Under the pieces are notes generated by a model that was given only the letters and a program-made list of their open reading frames with translations, ran no database searches and was not told the DNA's origin. The position numbers and the translations under genes are program-made. Shown piece after piece: positions 7,357 through 15,512 of a DNA stretch of 64,000 nt; position 1 is the first letter of the stretch; the number at the start of each line of letters is the position of its first letter. The DNA is taken from assembly GCF_016623495.1 (NCBI RefSeq), contig NZ_JAEHHL010000002.1:248001-312000 (forward strand), given 5' to 3'. This DNA comes from Thermohalobaculum xanthum (GTDB lineage: Bacteria; Pseudomonadota; Alphaproteobacteria; Rhodobacterales; Rhodobacteraceae).

Positions 7357-9624
7357 ATGGCGCTCGACAAGCAGACCACCGCCAAGCGCGAGTTCAAGGT
7401 CGTCGGCACCCGGCCGCTGCGGCCCGACGGCGTCGACAAGGTGACCGGCAAGGCGCTCTACGGCGCCGACCTCACGGCACCCGGGATGCTGGTGGGCAAG
7501 ATCCTGCGCAGCCCCCACCCTCATGCGCGCATCCGCTCGATCGACACATCGGCGGCCGAAGCGGCACCGGGCGTGAAGGCCGTCATCACCCATGCCGACT
7601 TCACCCTGCCGGATGACGAGGACATGCGCGATATCCTCGTCAACTGCATGGCGTTCAACAAGGCGCTCTACGATGGCCATGCGGTCGCCGCGGTTGCCGC
7701 GATCAGCGAGGCCGCGGCAAAGGCCGCGCTGAAGCTCATCAAGGTCGACTACGAGGTGCTGCCCCATGTCACCGATGTCGACGAGGCGATGAAGCCGGAT
7801 GCCCCGGTCATCGAGCGCGGACGGCAGGCCGAGACGGTGGGCGAGGGTTTCTCCGAGAACGTCACCAGCTATTGCGAGTTCGGGCACGGGGACATCGAAG
7901 CCGGCTTCACGAGGGCCGACCATGTGATCGAGCGCAGCTTCAAGACCGAAGCGACGCATCAGGGCTATATCGAGCCCCACGCCTGCCTGGCGACCTTCAC
8001 GACCGACGGAAAGGCCGATCTCTGGTGCTGCACGCAGGGCCAGTACATGGTCCGCAGGGTCTGCTCGGCCATCATGGACATGGAGGCGAGCCAGCTGCGG
8101 GTCACGCCTTCCGAGATCGGCGGCGGCTTCGGCGGCAAGACCACGGTCTTCATCGAGCCGGTGGCCCTGATGCTGGCCAAGAAATCCGGGCGCCCGGTCA
8201 AGATCGTGATGAGCCGCTCGGACGTGCTGCGGGCCTCGGGCCCGACCTGCTCGTCCTCGATGGATGTCAGGATCGGCATGACCAAGGATGGCCGCATCAC
8301 GGCGGGCCATGCGAAGCTGCGCTACCAGGGCGGCGCGTTTCCCTGCGGCACGGTCGAGATGGGTGCGATGGCGGCCTTTGCCGCCTATGACCTCGAGGCC
8401 GTGCGGACCCAGGGCTGGAACGCGATGACCAACCGGCCCAAGCAGGCGGCCTACCGCGCCCCCGGCGCGCCGATGGCGATCTATGCCGTCGAGAGCGTGG
8501 TCGACGAGCTGTGCCAGCACCTGGGGCTCGATCCGCTCGACGTGCGGCTCAAGAACGCCGCCAAGGCGGGGACCAAGGCGTCCTATGGCGTGACCTTCAC
8601 GGATATCGGGCTGTCGGCCTGCCTTGCCGCGGCGAAGGCGCATCCGCACTACGCGGCGCCGCTCGGGCCCGGCCAGGGACGGGGTGTGAGCTGCGGCTTC
8701 TGGTTCAACTTCGGCGGCGACACCTGTGTCACCCTGAACGTGAACATGGACGGCACCGTCAGCGTGACCGAGGGCAACCCGGATATCGGCGGCTCGCGCG
8801 CCTCGATCGGCATGATGGCGGCCGAGGAACTGGGCGTGCCCTTCGACAAGGTGCGCACCCAGGTCGTCGACACCGCCTCGCTGGGCTACAACGAGGTGAC
8901 CGACGGCAGCCGCGTGACCTTCGCCGTCGGCCTCGCGACCATCAAGGCCGCGCAGGCCGCCAAGGCGGAGATGTGCCGGCGTGCGGCGATGATCTGGGGT
9001 ATCGACGCCGAGGCGGTGACCTGGGAGGACGGCTGCGCCAAGCCCTCGGGCCCCAACGCAGGAGATTTCCCGCCGATGACGCTGGCCGAGATCGCGGCGG
9101 TGTCGTCCCAGACCGGCGGACCGATCGCGGGCCACCACGAGGTCAATGCCGACGGCGCCGGGGTCAGCTTCGGCGTGCACCTGGTGGATGTCGAGGTCGA
9201 CCCCGAGACCGGCGCCACCAAAGTGCTGCGCTACACCGTGTTCCAGGACGCCGGCAAGGCGGTGCACCCCGACTATGTCGAGGGCCAGATGCAAGGCGGC
9301 GCGGTGCAGGGCATCGGCTGGGCGCTCAACGAGGAGTACATCTACGGCGAGGACGGGCGGCTGCAAAATGCGGGCTTCCTCGACTACCGCGTGCCGGTGG
9401 CCTCGGACTTGCCGATGATCGACACCGTGATCCTCGAGATCCCCAACCCCGGCCATCCCTATGGCGTGCGCGGCGTGGGCGAGACCTCGATCGTGCCGCC
9501 GCTGGCCGCGATCGCGAATGCGGTGAGCCGCGCGGCGGGGGTGCGCCTGACCGAGCTGCCGATGTCGCCGCCGCGGATCCTCGCGGCGCTGGACGCGGCG
9601 CGCCCGAAGGCGGCGGCCGAGTAA
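7357..9624 (+). CDS. Molybdenum hydroxylase, molybdopterin-binding large subunit; substrate unknown
   Basis: This 755-residue catalytic subunit has the cofactor-binding GGGFGGK motif near residue 255 and the catalytic glutamate in RGVGETS near residue 709, as in xanthine dehydrogenases, aldehyde oxidases and 4-hydroxybenzoyl-CoA reductases. The loop that in form I CO dehydrogenase reads AYRCSFR is AYRAPGAP here (near residue 365), so the Cu-binding cysteine is absent and CO oxidation is unlikely. It hydroxylates some aromatic heterocycle or aldehyde. A purine role would be attractive, since urate genes lie 5 kb away, but nothing in the sequence proves it. Confidence 0.9.
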   Translation: MALDKQTTAKREFKVVGTRPLRPDGVDKVTGKALYGADLTAPGMLVGKILRSPHPHARIRSIDTSAAEAAPGVKAVITHADFTLPDDEDMRDILVNCMAFNKALYDGHAVAAVAAISEAAAKAALKLIKVDYEVLPHVTDVDEAMKPDAPVIERGRQAETVGEGFSENVTSYCEFGHGDIEAGFTRADHVIERSFKTEATHQGYIEPHACLATFTTDGKADLWCCTQGQYMVRRVCSAIMDMEASQLRVTPSEIGGGFGGKTTVFIEPVALMLAKKSGRPVKIVMSRSDVLRASGPTCSSSMDVRIGMTKDGRITAGHAKLRYQGGAFPCGTVEMGAMAAFAAYDLEAVRTQGWNAMTNRPKQAAYRAPGAPMAIYAVESVVDELCQHLGLDPLDVRLKNAAKAGTKASYGVTFTDIGLSACLAAAKAHPHYAAPLGPGQGRGVSCGFWFNFGGDTCVTLNVNMDGTVSVTEGNPDIGGSRASIGMMAAEELGVPFDKVRTQVVDTASLGYNEVTDGSRVTFAVGLATIKAAQAAKAEMCRRAAMIWGIDAEAVTWEDGCAKPSGPNAGDFPPMTLAEIAAVSSQTGGPIAGHHEVNADGAGVSFGVHLVDVEVDPETGATKVLRYTVFQDAGKAVHPDYVEGQMQGGAVQGIGWALNEEYIYGEDGRLQNAGFLDYRVPVASDLPMIDTVILEIPNPGHPYGVRGVGETSIVPPLAAIANAVSRAAGVRLTELPMSPPRILAALDAARPKAAAE

Positions 9625-9634
9625 GGCGTCCCCC

Positions 9635-9880
9635 GTGGTCAAGGTCGCCATCTGGGGCTCGTTGCGCGGCTTCACCGAGGGCCGCGCCGAGATCGAGGTC
9701 GAAGCGGCGACGACCAAGGAGATGCTGGACAAGCTGGTGGAGGCCTATCCGGGCCTCCGCCCCCAGGTTGAGCGGGGCGTCTCGGTCGCGATCGACGGCT
9801 TCGTCTACAAGGACGCCTGGTTCACGCCGATCCGCCCGGACAGCGAGGTGGTGCTGATGCCGCTGATGGTGGGGGGCTGA
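9635..9880 (+). CDS. MoaD/ThiS-like sulfur-carrier protein
   Basis: The 81-residue protein starts with a GTG 10 bases after the Mo subunit stop. It has a beta-grasp pattern and ends in Gly-Gly (MVGG), the thiocarboxylate-forming tail of MoaD and ThiS. MoaD delivers sulfur to molybdopterin. Placement as the last gene of a Mo hydroxylase operon suggests it supplies or tunes the cofactor for this enzyme, perhaps as an extra copy beside a housekeeping MoaD elsewhere. No partner MoaE or MoeB is visible here, so the cofactor role is inferred from the tail and the context. Confidence 0.8.
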   Translation: MVKVAIWGSLRGFTEGRAEIEVEAATTKEMLDKLVEAYPGLRPQVERGVSVAIDGFVYKDAWFTPIRPDSEVVLMPLMVGG

Positions 9881-9885
9881 CGGGG

Positions 9886-9900
9886 CTTTCACGCGTGAAA
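9886..9900. repeat. Palindrome CTTTCACGCGTGAAA, copy 2
   Basis: The 14-base core TTTCACGCGTGAAA (9887-9900) is a perfect palindrome directly after the moaD-like stop, in the gap between convergent genes. An AT-rich segment follows, holding an inverted repeat (AAGTGA at 9909-9914 with TCACTT at 9926-9931). It shares its core with the copies at 3599 and 41749. Confidence 0.65.
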
Positions 9901-10048
9901 CCGTATATAAGTGATTGATTTAATTTCACTTTATAGGAACCAGAAAGCGTGACGGGTGTTTCTTCGCACGGGGCGTGGCGGCGCGCGCTTACGGTGAGTG
10001 CTTCGCGGCTCGGGTCGGCGGGGTGGTCCATTCCCGAAGGCTACCGGG

Positions 10049-10069
10049 GCCCCGGGTCGGGCCCGGGGC
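10049..10069. terminator. GC-rich hairpin between convergent operons
   Basis: GCCCCGGG (10049-10056) and CCCGGGGC (10062-10069) form an 8-bp stem with a 5-base loop, 30 bases beyond the stop of the minus-strand acetylpolyamine amidohydrolase. No clear T-run follows on either strand, so termination is plausible but not certain. Confidence 0.4.
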
Positions 10070-10099
10070 TGCGGTGGAGGCGGGCCGCGGTTTGCGCGA

Positions 10100-11131
10100 T
10101 CACCCGCCCTCGAAACCGCTCAGCACGTTGACCGTGTTGATCCCCACCTCGGCCACCGCGTAGCCCCCCTCCATCACGAAGAGCGTGGGAAGCCCGACCT
10201 TCTCGATCCGCGCGCCATAGCGGGTGAAGTCGTCCGAGCCCAGCTTGAAGAAGCTGATCGGGTCCTTCTCGAAGGTGTCGACGCCCAGCGAGACGACGAG
10301 CGCCTCGGCGCCATAGGCCTTGATCCGCGCGCAGGCGTCGTCGAGCGCGGCCGACCACCGGGCGAAGTCGCAGCCGGGTGGGAGCGCATAGTTGACGTTG
10401 AACCCCTCGCCGGGTCCTTCGCCGGTCTCGTCGGCGCCGCCCAGGTAGTAGGGGAAGGCGAATTGCGGGTCGCCATGCAGCGACAGGAACAGCACGTCCG
10501 CGCGGTCGTAGAAGATCGCCTGCGTCCCGTTGCCGTGGTGGAAGTCGACATCGAGGATCGCGACCCGCGCCGCGCCCTGGTCGCGGAAGGCCTGGGCCGC
10601 GATCGCCGCGTTGTTGAGGAAGCAGTAGCCGCCATACATGTCCTGCGCCGCGTGATGGCCGGGCGGGCGGCAGAGCGCGAAGGCCGCGCGCGTGCCCCCG
10701 GCGACGATCGCCTGCGCGCTGAGCGCGACATCGGCCGCGGCCTGCGCCGCCTCCCAGGTGCCGCCCGAGATCGAGGTCTCGCCCGCCAGGGCATAGTAGC
10801 CGATGCGGCCATCGATCTCGTCGGGCACCACCATGCGCGGCATGCGCCGCGACGGCCACGAGGTCGGGATCGCCTCGCCCTTGTAGCCCGCGGCCCTCCA
10901 GTCGGCCCAGGCGGTTTCGAGGAACTGGACGAAGCCCGCCTCGTGGATGCGCAGGACCGGGTCGAGCCCGAAGGCGCGCGGCTCCTCGACCGGGCCGAGG
11001 CCTACCTCGGCGATGCGCGCGAGGATGTGCTCGACGCGCTCGGGGCATTCGAAGGGGCGCACGAGTTCCCCGCCGTAAAGCTCGGTCTGCGAGGCGCGAA
11101 GGCGATGGCGCTCGGTATGGACGGTCCGCAT
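10100..11131 (-). CDS. Class II HDAC-like acetylpolyamine amidohydrolase
   Basis: This 343-residue protein belongs to the histone deacetylase superfamily. It has the catalytic His-His pair in RPPGHHAAQ, zinc ligands in DVDFHHGNG and GVDTFEKDP, and the bacterial YCFLNNAA segment. Length and motifs fit acetylpolyamine amidohydrolases, which remove acetyl groups from acetylated putrescine, cadaverine or spermidine. It is the last gene of a minus-strand operon with Rieske oxygenase, RidA and DUF1028, 9 bases after DUF1028. Polyamine genes elsewhere in the window (potABCD, aguB) fit such a substrate, but the operon suggests a particular amine-catabolic route. Other acyl-amines are possible. Confidence 0.87.
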   Translation of the reverse strand: MRTVHTERHRLRASQTELYGGELVRPFECPERVEHILARIAEVGLGPVEEPRAFGLDPVLRIHEAGFVQFLETAWADWRAAGYKGEAIPTSWPSRRMPRMVVPDEIDGRIGYYALAGETSISGGTWEAAQAAADVALSAQAIVAGGTRAAFALCRPPGHHAAQDMYGGYCFLNNAAIAAQAFRDQGAARVAILDVDFHHGNGTQAIFYDRADVLFLSLHGDPQFAFPYYLGGADETGEGPGEGFNVNYALPPGCDFARWSAALDDACARIKAYGAEALVVSLGVDTFEKDPISFFKLGSDDFTRYGARIEKVGLPTLFVMEGGYAVAEVGINTVNVLSGFEGG

Positions 11132-11140
11132 GGTCTCTCC

Positions 11141-11815
11141 CTATTCGTCGCCGGGCACGCCGTAGGAGGGGGCGTCCTCGGGATTAAGCGCGCGGGTCAC
11201 ATAGGCATCGAGCTGTGGGGCATAGAGCACCCAGAGCCCGGCCAGCGCAGCGATCGGGCAGTCCTCGGTCCAGTCGACCCTGAGATCCGCGACCGGCCAA
11301 TCGACCTCGCGCACCAACAGGAGCCCGGCGGAATGGACCGGCCCCGCCTCGCCCCCCGCCGCGAGGCCCGCCTGCATCGCCGCGATCAGCCGCTCGCCCA
11401 GATGGCCCGTTGCGGCCTCGAACCCCGCGACCATGGCCGAGGGCACATCCGCGTCGGCCAGCAGGTTCCCGCCCGCGGCGCAGTCGCGTCCCGAGGCCTC
11501 GGCCCAGGTTCCGAGGGCGCGCGGGCCGGAATGGATGGCGGTGCGCCCGGCCGCGTCGACAGCCAGAACCTGCCGGAAGGCCGGGGCGGCGGCGGTCTGG
11601 CGGATCACGGTCACGGCCTCGGGCGCACTTGCGCCCAGCGCCATCAGGTCGAGCGCGCGCGGCCCGAGGCGCGGGTCGGTGACGTTCTGGCTGGCGACCG
11701 CGCCGACCCCGGCGCGAGCATGGGCGCAACGCGCCGCCACAGCGGGCGAGGACGACGAGATCGCGACGCCGAACATGCCCGTTTGCGCGCAGCGCGCGAC
11801 GATCGAGAAGGTCAT
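11141..11815 (-). CDS. DUF1028 family protein (Ntn-hydrolase-like)
   Basis: The 224-residue protein begins MTFSIVARCAQTGMFGVAIS, the typical DUF1028 start, followed by the family's ARAGVGAVASQN segment. DUF1028 proteins have an Ntn-hydrolase-like fold and are often found near amidases and peptidases, but no reaction is established for most of them. It sits between RidA (10 bases upstream) and the acetylpolyamine amidohydrolase (9 bases downstream), so it is part of the same pathway, probably hydrolysing an amide intermediate. That role is inference from context only. Confidence 0.85.
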   Translation of the reverse strand: MTFSIVARCAQTGMFGVAISSSSPAVAARCAHARAGVGAVASQNVTDPRLGPRALDLMALGASAPEAVTVIRQTAAAPAFRQVLAVDAAGRTAIHSGPRALGTWAEASGRDCAAGGNLLADADVPSAMVAGFEAATGHLGERLIAAMQAGLAAGGEAGPVHSAGLLLVREVDWPVADLRVDWTEDCPIAALAGLWVLYAPQLDAYVTRALNPEDAPSYGVPGDE

Positions 11816-11825
11816 GCTTCGGCCC

Positions 11826-12239
11826 TCAGTCCGGGATCACGGCGGTGGCGTCGATCTCGACCAGCCATTCGGGCCGGGCCAGCGCCACGACCACGAGGCC
11901 GGTGCAGACCGGGTGCACACCGCGGATATACTCGCCCATGGCGCGGTAGACCGCCTCGCGGTGGCGCACGTCGGTGAGATAGACGACGAGCTTGCAAAGG
12001 TGCTCCATCTCGCCCCCGGCCTCGCCGATCAGCTGGCGGATGTTCTGCATGACGCGATGTGCCTGCGCCACCGGGTCGCCGACGCCCACGTTCTCGGCCG
12101 TGTCGAGGTCCTGCGGGCAGGCGCCGCGCAGGAAGACCGTGCGCCCGCGCGCCACCACCCCGTGGGCAAGGTCGTTGTCGAGGCGCTGCTCGGGGTAGGT
12201 CTCGCGGGTGTTGAACGGGCGGATGCGGGTGTGCGCCAT
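11826..12239 (-). CDS. RidA family enamine/imine deaminase
   Basis: This 137-residue protein is a RidA/YjgF/Rid family member, with the core VGDPVAQAHRVMQNI helix and the C-terminal RPEWLVEIDATAV strand that carries the binding-site Glu. A conserved arginine is not obvious at the place where canonical RidA has it, so it may belong to a Rid subgroup specialised for a catabolic pathway. Its ATG overlaps the stop of the Rieske oxygenase (ATGA, 12239), so translation is coupled. Rid proteins hydrolyse reactive imines released by amine-oxidising enzymes, which fits a position right after an oxygenase. Confidence 0.88.
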   Translation of the reverse strand: MAHTRIRPFNTRETYPEQRLDNDLAHGVVARGRTVFLRGACPQDLDTAENVGVGDPVAQAHRVMQNIRQLIGEAGGEMEHLCKLVVYLTDVRHREAVYRAMGEYIRGVHPVCTGLVVVALARPEWLVEIDATAVIPD

Positions 12240-13384
12240 CAGGCAACCCTTTCGGCGAGGTAGCGGGCGAAATCGTAGAGCGGGCGCTCCATCGGCGAGA
12301 GCGGCCCCGGAGCCGAGAGCGTAGCGCTGACGCCGCGATAGACCCGCTCGGTGCAACCCTTGTCCTCGTCGTTCACATGCTCGAGGAGCTTCCTGAGCTC
12401 CTTGAAATGCTCGGCCGAGGCGGGGTCGGCCATGAACTCGGGCGCGAGCCCGCCGCCGAAGGTGACATGCACCTTGCCGACGCCGCGCGGGTGGAGCGAG
12501 AGGTACCAGAAATAGCCAGGGCTGAGCGTGATCAGCAGCGACGGATAGATCGCCATGATCGCGGTCCTGAGCCGCCACTCGCCCTTCAGGCGCGTGTTGG
12601 TGGGATGCGCCACCGAAAGCGTGAAGGACGGGTCCTTCTGGATCGTGTGGATGTTGTAGGCCGGCGCGCCCGGCGGCAGGGCCGAGGCCTCGATGTCCGA
12701 AAGCCCGCCGATGGTCGCGGCATGGCAGACGGGGAGGTGGTAGCTCTCCATGAAGTTCTCGGCCAGGATCTTCCAGTTGGTGTCCCAGACGAAGGTCTCC
12801 TGGAAGTCCTCGATGTAATGCTCCATGCCGAAGGGCTCGAGCTCGGCGGCGAGGCCGGCGAGGCGCTCGGCGACCGGCGGGGCGTCGGGGTCGAGGGTGA
12901 CCATCACCCAGCCCAGCCATTCCTCGCACCGGATCTGCGGCAGGCAGATCTCGTCGCGCCGGAAAGCGGTGTTGCCGGCCATGTAGGGCGCGCCGCGCAG
13001 ATGGCCGTCGAGATTGTAGACCCAGCCGTGATACGGGCAGGTGATGCGGGCGACATTGCCGCGCCCCTCGAGCAGCACCGACATGCGGTGGCGGCAGACG
13101 TTCGATTGCGCGCGCAGCCGACCGTCGGCGTCGCGGACGACCATCACCGGCTCGCCCGCGAGGTCGTAGGTGAGGTAGTCGCCGGGCCTGGCCAGCGCCG
13201 AGGCGCGCCCCACGCAGATCCAGTCGCGCCGGAAGACGTGCTCGAGCTCGCGCGCGAGAAAGGCGTCGGAGGTATAGACGCCCTTCGGCATCGACATCGC
13301 CTCGCCGAAGGGGCGGGCGGTGGTGGCGGCGAGTTCCGCGGCGGGATCGGTGGACGGGGCGGCGCTGGGGTCGTGGACGTTCAT
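12239..13384 (-). CDS. Rieske non-haem iron oxygenase alpha subunit, probably for a quaternary or methylated amine
   Basis: The 381-residue protein has a Rieske 2Fe-2S motif (Cys97-x-His99, Cys116-x2-His119) and a mononuclear iron site with His216 and His221. At the bridge that carries electrons between subunits it has Glu213, where most Rieske oxygenases have Asp. Glutamate there is a feature of carnitine monooxygenase CntA and relatives acting on trimethylammonium compounds. That points to an N-methylated or quaternary amine substrate, but the exact one cannot be read. The ATG at 13384 is chosen since upstream extension is low-complexity. No reductase partner is next to it. RidA overlaps its 3' end. 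Confidence 0.87.
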   Translation of the reverse strand: MNVHDPSAAPSTDPAAELAATTARPFGEAMSMPKGVYTSDAFLARELEHVFRRDWICVGRASALARPGDYLTYDLAGEPVMVVRDADGRLRAQSNVCRHRMSVLLEGRGNVARITCPYHGWVYNLDGHLRGAPYMAGNTAFRRDEICLPQIRCEEWLGWVMVTLDPDAPPVAERLAGLAAELEPFGMEHYIEDFQETFVWDTNWKILAENFMESYHLPVCHAATIGGLSDIEASALPPGAPAYNIHTIQKDPSFTLSVAHPTNTRLKGEWRLRTAIMAIYPSLLITLSPGYFWYLSLHPRGVGKVHVTFGGGLAPEFMADPASAEHFKELRKLLEHVNDEDKGCTERVYRGVSATLSAPGPLSPMERPLYDFARYLAERVA

Positions 13385-13548
13385 GGCTCGGCTGCCTTCT
13401 CGTGATCCGCGGCACAAGGGTGCCGGGCGTGGCGGCTGCGGGTTGTCGCGTGACCGCCGCCGCGTTGCCGGACGAGCCGAGCCTTGCGCGCGGGACGGCT
13501 GGGCGTAAAGCAAAAACTGCGATGCGGCGACCCGAGCGGCGCGCGGCC

Positions 13549-13983
13549 TCAGGGGCGGGCCGGACAGGGCGGCGCATCCGGGGCGTCCAGCGGTGCGGCG
13601 CTGGGTGGTGACATGCCATAGAGCGGCAGGTGGGGCATGGGCTCGTCAGGGTCCACGACCTCGACGCGGTTGTCGAATATCCGGATCTGCACCGCGTCGC
13701 GCTCGATCAGGCGAAGGGTGGGTTCATCGACCTCTTCGATCGAGCCGTCGGGCAGCATGAAGGCCAGCTCGAGCAGATGACCCGTGGGCGAGCCCAGCCG
13801 GATCTGATCGGGCCGCTCGCAGCGGTCGAAGGTGATCCGGCGGTAGGGCGAGCCATCCTCGCGGTAGCCGATCTCGATGCGCCGTCCCGTGAACACACGG
13901 ATGTCGGTGCCCTTGGACGCCTCGCATGCGGCAAGGGGCGCGAGCAGTGCGCCCAGGGTCACGACATTGACCATCCAACGCAT
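13549..13983 (-). CDS. Hypothetical lipoprotein
   Basis: The 144-residue protein has a short hydrophobic N-terminus ending in a lipobox (LAAC, Cys20), so it should be processed by signal peptidase II and anchored to a membrane. The mature part has a charged region with ITFDRCERPDQI and a strand-rich stretch containing two acidic patches, then a Pro-rich tail. No known domain could be named. It stands alone between two minus-strand operons and may be its own transcription unit. Confidence 0.7.
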   Translation of the reverse strand: MRWMVNVVTLGALLAPLAACEASKGTDIRVFTGRRIEIGYREDGSPYRRITFDRCERPDQIRLGSPTGHLLELAFMLPDGSIEEVDEPTLRLIERDAVQIRIFDNRVEVVDPDEPMPHLPLYGMSPPSAAPLDAPDAPPCPARP

Positions 13984-14105
13984 TCGCCCGCTCCGTCACG
14001 CCAATGATGCCCGCACACGAGAGGGGCAGCTTCACGGCCTTCCACCACGGTCAGGATTACCATGCGGCACCGTGTCGAGCCATGCGCGCCATGTCGCGGC
14101 AGGGC

Positions 14106-15296
14106 TCAGTCCGGCATCCCCGCGTCGATCCAGGCACCAAGGCGGGCGCGCTCGTCCGGCGTCATGCCGGTCGGGTTGCCGAGCGGCATCGCGTCGCTGA
14201 GGATCGCCTGGAGCCGGACCTGGGCGGCGTGCCGGCGCAGATCAGCGATCGTCTCCAGCGTGACACCGGCCGGCGCTTCGGTGAACCCCTCGGCGGTGGG
14301 GCGGGCGGCGTGGCAGGCGACGCAGTGAGCCTGCGCGATGCCGAGCGCCTCGGCGCCGCCGACCTCAGCGGCCAACGCGACCCGGTCGGGCCGCCACGCC
14401 GAGAAGAGCGCGAGCCCCGCGACCAGCGCGGCGGCAAGCGGCCATTGCCAGCGGATCGCGAGCCCCTGCGCGCCCCCCTCGTAGAGGTTGAACCAGTTGC
14501 GCACCACCACCCCGAGCACGAGGACCCCGGCGACGATCACCGGCGCATAGGGGTGTCCGTAGGTGAAGGGGTAGTGGTTCGAGATCATCATGAAGATGAC
14601 CGGCAGCGTGAGATAGTTGTTGTGGGTCGAGCGCAGCTTGGCGATCTGGCCGTAGACCGGGTCCGGCGTGCGCCCGGCCTTGAGATCGGCAACGACGATC
14701 TTCTGGTTGGGAATGATCACGAGGAACACGTTGGCCGACATGATCGTCGCGATCACGGCGCCGACATGCAAAAAGGCCGCGCGCGCCGAGAAGACCTGCG
14801 CGAAACCCCAGGACATCAGCACGAGCGCCGCGAAGAGGATGGCGAAGACCGCCACCGGGCGATCACGCAGGCGGCTGTCGCACAGCCAGTCGTAAAGAAC
14901 CCAGCCCGCCGCGAGCGAGATCATCGACAGGAGCACGGCCTGCCAGGGCACCAGGTCGGCGACCGCGGGATCGATCAGGAGGCTGGAGGCATGCCAGTAA
15001 TAGGTGACCGCGAGAAGGGCGAAGCCGCTGAGCCAGGTCGAGTAGCTCTCCCACTTGAACCAGTGCAGGTCGTCCGGCATCGCGTCGGGCGCGACCATGT
15101 ATTTTTGCGTGTGGTAGAAGCCGCCGCCATGGACGGTCCAGTTCTCGCCCTTGACGCCGGTATCCATGCCGGCGCGCCGCTTGAGGCTTGCATCGAGCCA
15201 CATAAAATAGAAGGACGAGCCGATCCAGCCGATCGCCGCCACGATGTGCGCCCAGCGCAGCAATAAGCTCAGCCAATCGCCCAGAAGTCCGGCCAT
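14106..15296 (-). CDS. puuD: Membrane-bound urate oxidase PuuD with C-terminal cytochrome c domain
   Basis: This 396-residue protein has eight predicted membrane segments (residues 8-300) followed by a haem c domain with CVACH at 325-329 and a likely axial Met370 in SDAMPLGN. This fusion is the known architecture of PuuD, which oxidises urate to 5-hydroxyisourate in many alphaproteobacteria and passes electrons to the respiratory chain rather than to oxygen. It is divergent from uraD and close to allA, which act later in the same pathway. The N-terminal part resembles DUF989 proteins. The ATG at 15296 starts just before the first helix; longer upstream frames are Arg/Pro-rich and unlikely. 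Confidence 0.92.
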   Translation of the reverse strand: MAGLLGDWLSLLLRWAHIVAAIGWIGSSFYFMWLDASLKRRAGMDTGVKGENWTVHGGGFYHTQKYMVAPDAMPDDLHWFKWESYSTWLSGFALLAVTYYWHASSLLIDPAVADLVPWQAVLLSMISLAAGWVLYDWLCDSRLRDRPVAVFAILFAALVLMSWGFAQVFSARAAFLHVGAVIATIMSANVFLVIIPNQKIVVADLKAGRTPDPVYGQIAKLRSTHNNYLTLPVIFMMISNHYPFTYGHPYAPVIVAGVLVLGVVVRNWFNLYEGGAQGLAIRWQWPLAAALVAGLALFSAWRPDRVALAAEVGGAEALGIAQAHCVACHAARPTAEGFTEAPAGVTLETIADLRRHAAQVRLQAILSDAMPLGNPTGMTPDERARLGAWIDAGMPD

Positions 15297-15512
15297 GCGC
15301 TCAGTCCCCCGAAATCTCGCCCCCATCTCGACAGCGAAAGCGTTCCGCGGGCAAGCTGTTCGTGGCATGGCGGGCGGGCACGGGGCAGGTTTCGCGCCGC
15401 CGCGGATCTGAAGGGCGACCAGGAATGAGACCGAACACCGACCGATTCCCGCCCACGCGTCCGACGGCGGCGCCCCCCCACCGCGCCGCCCTGCCCGGCC
15501 GCTGAGGCACGC

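Noticed and set aside
6016-9624. Form I CO dehydrogenase (coxMSL)
   Set aside because: Gene order and subunits fit, but the large subunit lacks the AYRCSFR loop with the copper-binding cysteine.
7306-9732. Long minus-strand frame opposite the molybdenum hydroxylase large subunit
   Set aside because: It mirrors a real gene's third-position GC and has a composition typical of antisense shadows.
9998-11977. Long plus-strand frame opposite the acetylpolyamine amidohydrolase and DUF1028
   Set aside because: The minus-strand genes have clear catalytic motifs; this frame has none.
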